From NCBI GenBank assembly GCA_017656385.1, contig JACDNX010000004.1, positions 62,001-126,000 of the forward strand: a stretch of DNA of 64,000 bases, written 5' to 3'. Below are positions 16,693-25,169 of the stretch, piece by piece. The DNA comes from Thermodesulfobacterium sp. (lineage in GTDB: Bacteria > Desulfobacterota > Thermodesulfobacteria > Thermodesulfobacteriales > Thermodesulfobacteriaceae). Position 1 is the first letter of the stretch; every line of letters begins with the position of its first letter. The notes beneath the pieces are model-generated. The model was not told the origin of the DNA. It did not search any database and saw only the letters and a list, made by a program, of their open reading frames with translations. The position numbers and the translations under genes were made by a program.

Positions 16693-18645
16693 TTACATAC
16701 TTTGCAATTCATCAGCAAGAGAAGCTATCTCTTCTATAGCTTGAGAAAGTTCTTGGACTCCTCTGGCTTGCTCTTCTGCGGCTGCAGCTGCTTCTGCAAC
16801 AGCTTTAGCAGCTTCTTCAGCTGCTGAGGCAATTTGATCTATAGCCTTTTTAGATTCTTCAATAGCTTTTAAGGATTCCTGAGAAAGATCTAAACTTTCT
16901 TTAAGTGCTTTAAGTATATCTTTCATATCTTCTTCTATTTTAATAAAAGATTGAGATGCCACTTTTGATTTTTCTGCTTCCCCTTTAGCAGTTTTAGCAG
17001 CAAGTTCTATTTCTTGCATACATACATTAATTAAATCTTGTAAATTTCTTACCAAATCTTTAATTTTGTCTGCATTTTCTGCTGATTCTGTAGCAAGATT
17101 TCTTATATCACTTGCTACTACAGAAAAACCTTTACCGTATTCTCCAGCTCGGGCTGCTTCAATAGAACCGCTTACAGCAAGCATATTAGTTAAAATTGTT
17201 ACATTCATAATAACCTCAACTATTTTTTCAATCTTTCTGGTGTGTTTTTCTAAAATTTTTATATTTTCCAAAGCTCTTAAATTATCTTCAGCAGATTGTT
17301 TAATATTTTCAATCATATTATCCACATTGATTTTATTCTCAGCTAACAATTTGCTGACCTCTTCACAATCTTTTACAAGTTGATTTGCTCTACCTTCTAT
17401 TTGTTTGGCAGAAGCTACAAGTCTTTCTGCTATCTCATCGGCATTTTGAGCTTCTTTGGCTTGAAGTTCTGAAGCGGTTTTTATTTGATCAATAGCTTGA
17501 GCAAGTTCTTGAGCAGCTGTACTGGTTTCTTCTATATTAGCAGAAAGCTCCTCTGCCATAGCAGCTACTTCTTCAGCAGATTTTTTAGTATCTGTAGAAG
17601 TTTTTAATTCTTCAGCTACTTGTGCTAATTCTTGAGAAGCTATAGACATCTCACTAAATGCTTTGGCTTGCATTTCCGTCCCTTTTCTTGCTTCTTCTGC
17701 TGAAGATGCAAGCTCTTCTGCTGCTGTAGCAATTTGTTCTGCACTTTTCAAAAAGTTTTTTGCTTCATCTGAAGACCTATTTGCTACATTTACTATTTCT
17801 TCAGTTGCTTTAAAAAACTCATCCATTTTTTGAACTATATTTCTTAATTCCTCTCTTATTGTTTTTCCTTTTTCAGCCTCATTTTTAGCATTATTACTTA
17901 TTTGATTAATTTCATCTACTACTGTTCTTACTGAATTTTGAATTTCTGCCACTAATTCTCTTATATCTCGAGCACTTTTCTCCGAAGTTTCAGCAAGATT
18001 TCTAACTTCATCAGCTACTACTGCAAAACCTCTTCCGTGTTCCCCTGCACGAGCTGCTTCAATAGCTGCATTTAAAGCTAATAAATTGGTTTGATCAGCA
18101 ATCCTTACTACTGCTTGAACAATATTTCCTATTTCCTCGGATTGTTTTTCAAGTTCTTCCATCAGTTTAGAAGTTTCAAGAGCGGCTTCAGAGGCATTAT
18201 GAACACCTTCAATTAAGAGTTCAATTTGAGAAGAAGTATCTTCGATTAAATTTTTAATACTTTTTACTTTTTCTAAATTCTGTTGAGCATTTTGAGCTAT
18301 TCTTGCAGAGCCCTTTTCTATTTGAACTACAGACGCACGAATTTGTTCAGAAGCACCACTTGCTTCTTCAGCACCAGCAGCAATCTGTTCCATAGAACGA
18401 TTAAGTTCTTCTGCAGCAGCACTTGATTCTTCAATAGCTGAAGCAAGCTCTTCTGACGCTGCAGCTATTCTTTCAGCTATTTGCTGCTGTTTAGCAAGAG
18501 TTCGAGCACGAGCTTTTTCCTGAGCAAGTTTTTTAGCTTTCTCTCTTTTAAGAGACAAACCTTCTTCTTCAGCTATCCCTTTAGGATGCTCTTCTGGTTT
18601 AGCTAAACCTTTAGATTTAATCCCTAATTTTTTTTCTTCAGCCAT
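16693..18645 (-). CDS. cytoplasmic chemoreceptor with two tandem signalling hairpins
   Basis: 650 residues, nearly all alpha-helical coiled coil. There is no membrane segment and no ligand-binding domain; the first 50 residues are a charged Lys/Glu/Ala-rich leader. Two receptor tips occur: a canonical one near residues 180-215 ([20 protein letters not shown]) and a diverged one near 480-515 ([20 protein letters not shown]). The helices are rich in Ala-Ala-Glu-Glu, typical of methylation helices. Preceded by AAGGAGGGGGG and by a FliA-type promoter. Probably the core receptor of a soluble array with the triple CheW. Confidence 0.92.
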   Translation of the reverse strand: MAEEKKLGIKSKGLAKPEEHPKGIAEEEGLSLKREKAKKLAQEKARARTLAKQQQIAERIAAASEELASAIEESSAAAEELNRSMEQIAAGAEEASGASEQIRASVVQIEKGSARIAQNAQQNLEKVKSIKNLIEDTSSQIELLIEGVHNASEAALETSKLMEELEKQSEEIGNIVQAVVRIADQTNLLALNAAIEAARAGEHGRGFAVVADEVRNLAETSEKSARDIRELVAEIQNSVRTVVDEINQISNNAKNEAEKGKTIREELRNIVQKMDEFFKATEEIVNVANRSSDEAKNFLKSAEQIATAAEELASSAEEARKGTEMQAKAFSEMSIASQELAQVAEELKTSTDTKKSAEEVAAMAEELSANIEETSTAAQELAQAIDQIKTASELQAKEAQNADEIAERLVASAKQIEGRANQLVKDCEEVSKLLAENKINVDNMIENIKQSAEDNLRALENIKILEKHTRKIEKIVEVIMNVTILTNMLAVSGSIEAARAGEYGKGFSVVASDIRNLATESAENADKIKDLVRNLQDLINVCMQEIELAAKTAKGEAEKSKVASQSFIKIEEDMKDILKALKESLDLSQESLKAIEESKKAIDQIASAAEEAAKAVAEAAAAAEEQARGVQELSQAIEEIASLADELQSM

Positions 18646-18682
18646 TTCTACCCCCCTCCTTTTATTTTTGTTTTTTAAATAT

Positions 18683-18709
18683 TAATCGGCCTATCTTTTG
18701 GCTTGTTAA
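18683..18709 (-). promoter_or_regulatory. putative sigma-28 (FliA) promoter for the double-tip receptor
   Basis: On the minus strand: TTAACAAG, 11 nt, GCCGATTA, about 38 nt before the receptor ATG. The -10 octamer differs from GCCGATAA at one site; the -35 is a weaker match to TAAAGTTT. The same -10 core and the same 11-nt spacing occur at the flagellin promoter in this window. Confidence 0.6.
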
Positions 18710-18733
18710 AGAAGGATGGTATCCCCTTTTTTA

Positions 18734-19177
18734 TTATCTCTCAGACTGCAAAATTTGTAAATTTTCTTTAAGAATGGAATTCTCTGGAAAATTTTTTATT
18801 CCCTCTTTAAGAATTTTAATCGCCTCTTCCTCTCTCCCTACTTCAGCATATAATACTGCTAAATTATTTATTGCTTTTGCATTAGGTTTTAATAAATTAG
18901 AAAGACGATAATAAAATATAGCTTCTTCAATTAAACCTTCATCCTCACATCTTAAACCTATTCTAAAAAACAAACGGGAAAGCTCTGGAATATTTTTAAA
19001 AAATTGAACTATCAACTGATGAGTTTCCTGAAGCAGAAAATTGATATCTTTTTCTTTAAGTGCAACTTTAACATTTTTTATACTTTCTAAAATTTCAGGA
19101 ATTTCAGGATAAACTTCAGAAACTTGAAAAAGTATATTTTCTTTTATTAACTCTTTAAGTTTTACACCTTTTGCCAT
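18734..19177 (-). CDS. TPR protein linked to ParA and chemoreceptor
   Basis: 147 residues. The C-terminal half carries about two tetratricopeptide repeats (FYYRLSNLLKPNAKAINNLA and the following AVLYAEVGREEEAIKILKEG); the N-terminal half is helical and not recognised. Its ATG comes right after the parA stop, so the pair is translationally coupled. By analogy with adaptor proteins that connect ParA-like ATPases to cytoplasmic arrays it could be the array-ParA link; this is inferred. Confidence 0.75.
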   Translation of the reverse strand: MAKGVKLKELIKENILFQVSEVYPEIPEILESIKNVKVALKEKDINFLLQETHQLIVQFFKNIPELSRLFFRIGLRCEDEGLIEEAIFYYRLSNLLKPNAKAINNLAVLYAEVGREEEAIKILKEGIKNFPENSILKENLQILQSER

Positions 19178-19179
19178 CT

Positions 19180-19926
19180 TTAAACTCCTAAAAGAAGTTC
19201 TTCAGCAAGCATGTGAAAATCGTAGGCAGCTTTGGATCGAGGAGCATATAAAATAATTGGAAGTTGATGCCAAGCAGCTTCAGATATTTTTATATCTATC
19301 CTAATACCTCTTTTGATAACATCATTTCCAAATGTATCTTTTAACTCTTTTAAAATTGCATTAGCGTGTTTGGTTCTCATATCAACCATTACCGGGATAA
19401 TGCCAGATAAAATAATATTAGGATTATATTTTTCAGAGATAGTATATAAAAGCCCTAATAATTGAGCCAGACCTTCCATTGCAAGAAATTGAAGAGGCAT
19501 AGGAACCATAAGTTCGGTAGAAACCGAAAGACAAAAAGTTAAAATATCTTCTCTTCCTGGAGGAGTATCTATTAAAATAAAATCGTATTTTGAACTTATT
19601 TCAGAAAATATATCTTTATACTTCAACTCAGAACCATAAAGTATATAAGAATTGTCTTTATGAAACGAAGGAATTATATCAAAAAGTTTATGAGAGGGAG
19701 TTTTTATTAGATTTTCAATATGAAAATTATTAAAAAGTGAACCTGCTCCTTTTAAAGGAGAATAAGGATTAAGCCCTGAAATTAAAGTAGCATGACACTG
19801 AGGATCTAAATCAACCACTAAACATTTTTTACCTTTATTGCCAAGAGCAGCTGCTAAATTAACTACTGTAGTAGTTTTTCCACTACCTCCTTTTTTATTT
19901 GCAAATGTAATAATTCTTACACTCAT
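19180..19926 (-). CDS. ParA/MinD-family ATPase, probable chemosensory array positioner
   Basis: 248 residues with the deviant Walker A KKGGSGKTT, the DLDPQ motif and LIDTPPG (Walker B). No HTH or ParB is encoded nearby, arguing against plasmid partition. ParA-type proteins encoded in chemosensory operons (PpfA of Rhodobacter, ParC of Vibrio) segregate or polarly place arrays, and this gene leads straight into a cytoplasmic receptor gene. No Shine-Dalgarno is visible before the ATG; instead a large inverted repeat occupies the leader, suggesting control there. Confidence 0.88.
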   Translation of the reverse strand: MSVRIITFANKKGGSGKTTTVVNLAAALGNKGKKCLVVDLDPQCHATLISGLNPYSPLKGAGSLFNNFHIENLIKTPSHKLFDIIPSFHKDNSYILYGSELKYKDIFSEISSKYDFILIDTPPGREDILTFCLSVSTELMVPMPLQFLAMEGLAQLLGLLYTISEKYNPNIILSGIIPVMVDMRTKHANAILKELKDTFGNDVIKRGIRIDIKISEAAWHQLPIILYAPRSKAAYDFHMLAEELLLGV

Positions 19927-19942
19927 ATTACGTAAAAAATAT

Positions 19943-19981
19943 TTACTTAAAAATAATTTGTCCCCTACAATTTTTAAGTAA
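19943..19981 (-). promoter_or_regulatory. inverted repeat in the parA leader
   Basis: Perfect 12-bp arms (TTACTTAAAAAT at 19943-19954 and ATTTTTAAGTAA at 19970-19981) with a 15-nt spacer. Similarity continues outward for several bases with one indel. It lies between the predicted promoter and the parA ATG, so it could be an operator or a leader RNA hairpin. Confidence 0.55.
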
Positions 19982-19995
19982 TATTTTTCTAAAAA

Positions 19996-20024
19996 ATTTT
20001 AAATATTTCTTGTAAAATAGTCAA
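19996..20024 (-). promoter_or_regulatory. sigma-70-type promoter for parA-TPR
   Basis: Minus strand TTGACT (20024-20019), 17-nt spacer, TAAAAT (20001-19996). It is the best housekeeping promoter match in the 249-bp gap 19927-20175, about 70 nt upstream of the parA ATG. Confidence 0.65.
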
Positions 20025-20032
20025 GTATATTC

Positions 20033-20072
20033 ATAATACACTTCATTAGGTGAATACCTTACCATGTATTAT
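20033..20072. promoter_or_regulatory. nested inverted repeat upstream of the parA promoter
   Basis: Outer arms ATAATACA (20033-20040) and TGTATTAT (20065-20072) enclose a smaller AGGT/ACCT dyad. It begins 9 bp upstream of the -35 of the parA promoter. The rest of the gap up to 20175 shows no gene. It could be an activator or repressor site; no regulator is identified. Confidence 0.4.
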
Positions 20073-20175
20073 TCTTAAATCCTTCCTCCACAAAACTGCT
20101 CTTTATCTCCAATCCATACAAATGCACTAAGAATTTTCTTTTCAATTTTTTGCTTAAAGTAAAATTTGGAAAATT

Positions 20176-21864
20176 TTAACGGGGATTTGAGGATAAACTT
20201 TCAAATTCTTCTATGGGCATAGGTTTAGCTAAATAAAATCCCTGTAAATAATCTACTCCGAGAATATAAAGCAAATCTGAAAGTTTTTCCTCTTCTACAA
20301 ATTCAGCAATAGTTTTAATTCCCAGTTCTTTAGCCATCAAAACTATAGCTTTTATTATACTAAAGTATTTCCTTGATTTTAAAATCCCTTTAACGATGGA
20401 TCCGTCTATTTTTAAGAAATCAACTTCACTACTTAATAAATAAGAAAAAGAAGCATAACCTGCTCCAAAATCATCTATGGCAAGATAAATCTTTTCTTCT
20501 TTTATAGCTTTTGTCAGCATAGGTAATAATTTAATATTTTCTATAAAAGAATTTTCAGTAATTTCAAATACTGGATAAACCTCATATTTTTCAACTATTT
20601 CTTTTAAAAATTCTACCTGTTTTATAAGAGCATTTATCTTCTCTATTCCTTTCACAGTTTTATTAATGAATAAATACCTATTCTTAAATAGTTTTAAAAA
20701 TTTTTCTTTATTTATTTTTTCAAACAATATATTCTCAAGTTCATCAATATAACCTTTTTCATTAGCAATTTGTATAAACTTTTCCGGCTTAACTATTTCT
20801 CCTTTCCCATCAAAAATTCTAAGTAAAACTTCACCACCTATTATTTTTCTTTTTTCTGAATCAAAAATAGGTTGAATAAAAGGAATTACTTTTTTTTCAG
20901 AAATTGCTTTTTCCAATAATTTACTAATATGATTAATTTCTTTAATTTCTTCCAAAAATTTTTTATTAAACAGTTTCCAAGTATTTTTACCTTCAGACTT
21001 GGCTTTTTTTAATGCTATTTCACAAGCTCTAAGAAGTTCAGAAACAGTTTCACCATCCTTAGGATAAAAAGCAACTCCTAAGGAGGCTGTAATTTTTATA
21101 GATTCTCCTTTATATTTAAATTCATATTTTCTCACTAAATCCATTGTATTTTCTATTAATTCTAAGGATTCTGTGAATGTATAATCATAAAAAGCTATTA
21201 AAAACTGATCTCCTTCTGCCTTTCCTAAAAAACACTTAGGTATGATTAGTTCATTTATTAAATAATTAGTAAAATCGTTAAGTAAAACGTCCCCCAAATC
21301 AAAACCATATTCAAGATTTATTTCCAAAAAATTATCTATATCAAGTAAAATAACAATGATATTTTTATTTAATAGTGTGTATTTATTTAAAAGTGCTAAA
21401 AATTTATCTTTTGAAAGAATGCGCGTATCAATTTCTTCAAAGATATCCCTTTGAAAGGGTTGATATTCCTCTAACTTTTTTTTCAAAAAATCAACAAACT
21501 TTTTGTCAAATTCTTTTAAATGTGTGTGAGGAAACTTTTCAAAAAGTTCTAACACATCAATTAAATATTCTTTTCCTTTTTCTTTTTTTGTTAAAATTTC
21601 TCTTATTTTCCTTTTTTCAAATTCATGTTCCTTTTTGTGGTTTTCCAATTCGGGATAACCAACTTTTTCCATTAAGGTTTCTTCAGTAGCTATATGATTT
21701 ATAATCACCTTAAAAATTTCATCTAAAATTTTATCTATTTTTTCTTTTGGATATCCAGACCTATTTGCAAAGTAAAGGAAATTCATTAAATCTAATAGTT
21801 CTTTATGTTGCTCATCTATTTTTTTAATTTCTAAAACTAATTCTTTCCACTCTGCAATATTCAC
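20176..21864 (-). CDS. bacteriohemerythrin-GGDEF(degenerate)-EAL protein
   Basis: 562 residues from a GTG start with GGAGAG upstream. Residues 1-135 are a bacteriohemerythrin with the full di-iron ligand set: IDEQH, HIATE, HKKEH and HLKEFD. A GGDEF domain (about 150-300) reads EGDQF, losing the first Gly and the catalytic Glu. The EAL domain (about 310-560) has EVLLR for EALLR, then Asn, ITENS, DDFGAGY, KIDGS, AEFVE and QGF, so metal ligands are largely kept. Expected role: oxygen- or NO/redox-controlled breakdown or binding of c-di-GMP in the cytosol. It stands alone, 250 bp upstream of the chemosensory operon on the same strand. Confidence 0.9.
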   Translation of the reverse strand: MNIAEWKELVLEIKKIDEQHKELLDLMNFLYFANRSGYPKEKIDKILDEIFKVIINHIATEETLMEKVGYPELENHKKEHEFEKRKIREILTKKEKGKEYLIDVLELFEKFPHTHLKEFDKKFVDFLKKKLEEYQPFQRDIFEEIDTRILSKDKFLALLNKYTLLNKNIIVILLDIDNFLEINLEYGFDLGDVLLNDFTNYLINELIIPKCFLGKAEGDQFLIAFYDYTFTESLELIENTMDLVRKYEFKYKGESIKITASLGVAFYPKDGETVSELLRACEIALKKAKSEGKNTWKLFNKKFLEEIKEINHISKLLEKAISEKKVIPFIQPIFDSEKRKIIGGEVLLRIFDGKGEIVKPEKFIQIANEKGYIDELENILFEKINKEKFLKLFKNRYLFINKTVKGIEKINALIKQVEFLKEIVEKYEVYPVFEITENSFIENIKLLPMLTKAIKEEKIYLAIDDFGAGYASFSYLLSSEVDFLKIDGSIVKGILKSRKYFSIIKAIVLMAKELGIKTIAEFVEEEKLSDLLYILGVDYLQGFYLAKPMPIEEFESLSSNPR

Positions 21865-22058
21865 TATTCTCTCCTTCTTTTTATCTTAAATAAGTATTTA
21901 TGCAAAAAACTTTTGCTTTTAATTTTTTTCTATGAATTCTGATATCGACATTGAGATTAAATGCCTACATTTTTTCCAATCGTAATTCAAAAAAACAGAA
22001 TCTATCTCTTAATTTTTAATACCTTAGGATATTTTAATACATGTGAATTTATACAAAA

Positions 22059-22132
22059 CGCCCCTGGCAGGATTCGAACCTGCGACCTCGAGATTAGGAA
22101 TCTCGCGCTCTATCCTACTGAGCTACAGGGGC
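22059..22132 (-). tRNA. tRNA-Arg (CCT anticodon)
   Basis: Full cloverleaf on the minus strand: acceptor GCCCCTG/CAGGGGC, D-arm TAGCTCAGTAGGATAGAGC, anticodon stem CGAGA/TCTCG with loop TTCCTAA (CCT), and T-loop TTCGAAT-type arm. Discriminator base is G and CCA is not encoded. Confidence 0.97.
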
Positions 22133-22158
22133 TAATCACTATCTAACTTTTATAAGAA

Positions 22159-22187
22159 ATTTTAACTTATTTTTTTTGAATTGACAA
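22159..22187 (-). promoter_or_regulatory. promoter for tRNA-Arg
   Basis: Minus strand TTGTCA (22187-22182), 17-nt spacer, TAAAAT (22164-22159), ending 26 nt before the tRNA 5' end. Confidence 0.6.
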
Positions 22188-22209
22188 CCATCGTAAACTT
22201 TTTCCCTTG

Positions 22210-22286
22210 TCTATTAGGTATCTTTCTAATAGAATATTTTAAATAAATTAAAGGAAAAAAATAGAAATATTTTTCAAAATATTTCT
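22210..22286. repeat. two inverted repeats upstream of the MetE-like gene
   Basis: First repeat: TCTATTAG (22210-22217) and CTAATAGA (22226-22233). Second: a perfect 11-bp-arm dyad, AGAAATATTTT at 22263-22273 and its complement at 22276-22286 with a 2-nt centre. The second ends 47 nt before the MetE-like ATG. Either may be an operator or form a leader hairpin. Nothing else is seen in 22188-22333. Confidence 0.5.
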
Positions 22287-22333
22287 TGATTTTTTACATT
22301 TTCTAAGTAAAGTTTAATATTTAAAATTTAAAA

Positions 22334-23386
22334 ATGAAGAATATAAATTTATCACTTAAAACTACTCATATTGGAAGTTTGCCTTTTGAAGATCCTGAAG
22401 AAGCAATTGATCTTGTTTTAAATTTTGTTGATATTCCTGCTTGGCCTCAATTATCTAAACTAAAAAACGAAAGTATGATCATACAGTTTAATGAAGGACT
22501 TCCCGGTTTTGAAAGAGAAAAAGAAATAATTAATACTTCTTCTCCCACTTTTGAAGAGAAATTAATAAAATTTTATGAATTATATTTTAAAATAATAGAA
22601 GAAAAAAATCTGGATCTTCTTGAAAACTTTTCTCTTTCAGAAAATTATGCCAAAGGATTTAAAACCTTTTTATATAAAGTAAAAGACTTCAATCTTCCTG
22701 TAATAAAAGGACAAATTACAGGACCTTTTACTTTAGCAACTGCTTTAAAAACTGAAAACAAAGAAATTTTAATTTTCAGAGATGACCTGAGAGATTTAAT
22801 AATTAAGTTCTTGACTTTAAAAGCCCTTTACCAAGGCTTAGAACTAAAAAAGATTTCACCAATAGTTATTATTTTCTTTGATGAACCAGGTTTGTCAGGG
22901 TTCGGTTCTTCTTCTTTTATTACCATTTCTAAGGATACAGTTCTTTCTACTTTAAACGAAATAACAGAAATTTTGGGACAATTTGAGATAATTACTGGAA
23001 TTCATGTGTGTGCTAATACTTCCTGGGATATAGTTTTAGAATCAAAGATCAATATTTTAAGTTTTGACAGTTTTAATTTTTACGATAAACTGGTAATTTA
23101 TAAAGATTCTCTTAAAAATTTTTTGAATGAGGAAAATAAATATTTAGCATGGGGGGTGATTCCAACAAATAGTGAAATATTAGAAAATATTACTTCAGAA
23201 GAAATTATTAATAAATTTGAAAATCAGCTAAATGATTTTTGCTCCGTTTTAAACATTTCTAAAGAGCAAGTTCTCAAAAAAAGTCTCTTTACCCCTGCTT
23301 GTGGTCTTGGAAGTCTTTCTGAAGATTTATCTATTAAAGCTTTAAAGTTTTTAAAAGATTTCAAAAATTCTCTTATAACCAGGTAA
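22334..23386 (+). CDS. core-MetE-like (cobalamin-independent methionine synthase/UROD-fold) methyltransferase
   Basis: 350 residues, about the length of the catalytic half of MetE or archaeal core-MetE, without the N-terminal half. It opens with THIGSLPF, typical of the family, and carries zinc-ligand motifs HVC (HVCANTSWD, about residue 235) and Cys of PACGLGSL near the C-terminus, as expected for thiol activation. Substrate could be a methyl corrinoid or other methyl donor; methionine synthesis is plausible but unproven. It heads a three-gene group with a Lrp-like RAM protein and an HNH nuclease. Confidence 0.82.
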   Translation: MKNINLSLKTTHIGSLPFEDPEEAIDLVLNFVDIPAWPQLSKLKNESMIIQFNEGLPGFEREKEIINTSSPTFEEKLIKFYELYFKIIEEKNLDLLENFSLSENYAKGFKTFLYKVKDFNLPVIKGQITGPFTLATALKTENKEILIFRDDLRDLIIKFLTLKALYQGLELKKISPIVIIFFDEPGLSGFGSSSFITISKDTVLSTLNEITEILGQFEIITGIHVCANTSWDIVLESKINILSFDSFNFYDKLVIYKDSLKNFLNEENKYLAWGVIPTNSEILENITSEEIINKFENQLNDFCSVLNISKEQVLKKSLFTPACGLGSLSEDLSIKALKFLKDFKNSLITR

Positions 23387-23391
23387 CAAAT

Positions 23392-23625
23392 ATGGCTATT
23401 CGTGCTTATGTATTAATTAATACTCAAATTGGACAAACGCAGAGTGTAATTGAAAAATTAAAAAAGATACCTGAAGTTAAAAAAATTGATATTATTATGG
23501 GACCCTATGACATAATAGTTGAAATTGAAGTCCCTACTTATGAAGATATTTCAAACATTCTTCTTGAAAAAATACAGAACATTCCTGCTATTAATCATAC
23601 TATGACCTGTCCGGTGGTAGAATAA
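23392..23625 (+). CDS. stand-alone Lrp/AsnC ligand-binding (RAM) domain protein
   Basis: 77 residues that match only the effector-binding domain of Lrp/AsnC regulators (AYVLINTQIG at the start, GPYDIIVEIE in the middle, and a terminal TMTCPVV strand). There is no helix-turn-helix. Such stand-alone RAM proteins bind amino acids and may modulate enzymes or full-length Lrp. It starts 5 nt after the MetE-like gene, suggesting an amino-acid-linked role. Confidence 0.88.
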   Translation: MAIRAYVLINTQIGQTQSVIEKLKKIPEVKKIDIIMGPYDIIVEIEVPTYEDISNILLEKIQNIPAINHTMTCPVVE

Positions 23626-23626
23626 A

Positions 23627-24229
23627 ATGGGGAAAAAAAATATCTTACAGGAAAAAGTTCTGGTTTTGAATAAATACTATCAAGCTATTCAAATCACTAC
23701 AGTTCAAAAAGCTATCTGTCACTTGGTAAAAGGAACTGCTAAGGTAATAACTACTAACTGGACAACTCATACCTTAGATGAGTGGATAAAGATAACAAAG
23801 TTTTTTGAAAACGAAAACGGCAGAGTAATAAGAAGTCCATCTATTTCCATTTTAGTTCCTGATGCTATTTATCTGCCTTACTATGAAAGTCTTCCCAAAA
23901 TAGATGTAGTGTTCTCAAGACAAAATTTATTATTAAGAGATAAATACAGATGTCAGTATTGTGGGAAACATTTAAAAAATCCAAAGGATAGAACTATAGA
24001 CCATGTAATTCCTAAAAGTAGAGGTGGTAAGACAGTATGGACTAATGTGGTTCTCTGCTGTAAAAAATGCAACTTAAAAAAAGGAGACAGAACACCTGAA
24101 GAAGCAGGATTGAAACTCTTAAAAACACCTAAAGCTCCAAAATGGCAGGCTTTAATTTTGGAAGAATTTCCCAAACACAAAAAAGATATATGGAAAGTTT
24201 TCTTAGACTTTGCAGGTCTTTTTGAATAA
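23627..24229 (+). CDS. HNH endonuclease family protein
   Basis: 200 residues. The nuclease core lies near 105-170: CQYCG and CCKKC zinc pairs around DHVIPKSRGG and TNVVLCC, the HNH signature. The N-terminal half opens with VLNKYYQAIQI, the conserved start of a widespread chromosomal HNH family. The product may act in DNA processing; the exact target is unknown. Start 1 nt after the RAM gene, so co-translated. Confidence 0.88.
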   Translation: MGKKNILQEKVLVLNKYYQAIQITTVQKAICHLVKGTAKVITTNWTTHTLDEWIKITKFFENENGRVIRSPSISILVPDAIYLPYYESLPKIDVVFSRQNLLLRDKYRCQYCGKHLKNPKDRTIDHVIPKSRGGKTVWTNVVLCCKKCNLKKGDRTPEEAGLKLLKTPKAPKWQALILEEFPKHKKDIWKVFLDFAGLFE

Positions 24230-24237
24230 AAATTTCT

Positions 24238-25164
24238 TTATTCTTGTTCTTTTTGAAAATTCTTTTGAGATTCAATAATATTAACAGCCTGTAAAATTAA
24301 TTTTTTTGCTTTAGAAGGAATCCTTTCGGGAATGTAGATTTGAAAATCTATCAATAAATCACCTCTTTTCCCATTTTTTAAAAAGGGTCCCCTACCCTTT
24401 ATCACTATGGGTGGAGTTTTTGTAAAAAGTTTGGATGGAATTCTTTCTTTTCCCTCAAGGGTATGAATAGTAATTTCTTCTTTTAGTATTACCTCCCAGA
24501 AAGGAATTTTACATCTATATATCAAGTTGTTATCTTTTAGGGTGAAATAAGGGTGAGGAATAACAGAAACTTCCAAATATAAATCGCATTTTGAATCTAT
24601 TCTTTCTTTGGGAACAAATATTATATCTCCTTCTTTTAACCCCAAGGGAATGTCTATATACACTTCTCTCTGAACTCTTTTCTTTCCTTTTCCTTTACAC
24701 TCCTCACATTTTTCTATCAATACACTTCCAGAACCCTTACAATATGGGCAGGTAAGATAGGTAGTAATATTTTTTCTTTTATCTTTATATTCTATAGAAC
24801 CAGAACCTTTACAGAAACCACAATTTTTTGTTATACCATTTCTCTTTTTTCCAGTTCCGTTACAGGCAGGACAAATTACTTCTTCTCCCATAATCTGAAT
24901 CTTCTTTTTACCTCCTAAGGCAATTTCTTCTACTTTCAATTCCAATACAGAAAATAAATAATTTCCTATTAACGGACAGTTATTAACTACCTCTATTTCG
25001 TATTTTTTTTCAAATCTTTCTAAAACCTTTTGATACCAGTCTAATAAACTTAAAAACTCCTCTCTATCTCCTCCTTTATCAGGGTGTAATTTTTTAGCCT
25101 GTTCTCTAAAATATTGTTTAATTTCTTCAAAAGAGGAAAAATTTTTTAAATTAATTTCACTCAT
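24238..25164 (-). CDS. DnaJ-like co-chaperone lacking the G/F region
   Basis: 308 residues. A shortened J domain has HPDKGG (HPD near residue 28) but a weak helix I. There is no Gly/Phe linker. The zinc region near 90-170 has four motifs (CPACNGTG, CGFCKGSG, CPYCKGSG, CEECKGKG), followed by the two beta-rich substrate-binding domains of type-A DnaJ. It should stimulate a DnaK and bind clients. It is the last gene of the flagellar/chemotaxis run, 5 nt after cheR, and is unlikely to be the housekeeping dnaJ. Confidence 0.85.
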   Translation of the reverse strand: MSEINLKNFSSFEEIKQYFREQAKKLHPDKGGDREEFLSLLDWYQKVLERFEKKYEIEVVNNCPLIGNYLFSVLELKVEEIALGGKKKIQIMGEEVICPACNGTGKKRNGITKNCGFCKGSGSIEYKDKRKNITTYLTCPYCKGSGSVLIEKCEECKGKGKKRVQREVYIDIPLGLKEGDIIFVPKERIDSKCDLYLEVSVIPHPYFTLKDNNLIYRCKIPFWEVILKEEITIHTLEGKERIPSKLFTKTPPIVIKGRGPFLKNGKRGDLLIDFQIYIPERIPSKAKKLILQAVNIIESQKNFQKEQE

Positions 25165-25169
25165 ACTTT

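Noticed and set aside
19180-19926. Plasmid-type partition locus or replication origin
   Set aside because: No ParB, no parS-like tandem repeats and no replication initiator; the gene belongs to the chemosensory run.
24226-24245. GAATAAA/TTTATTC dyad as a terminator between HNH and DnaJ-like genes
   Set aside because: All-A/T stem of 7 bp overlapping both stop codons; too weak to support a call.
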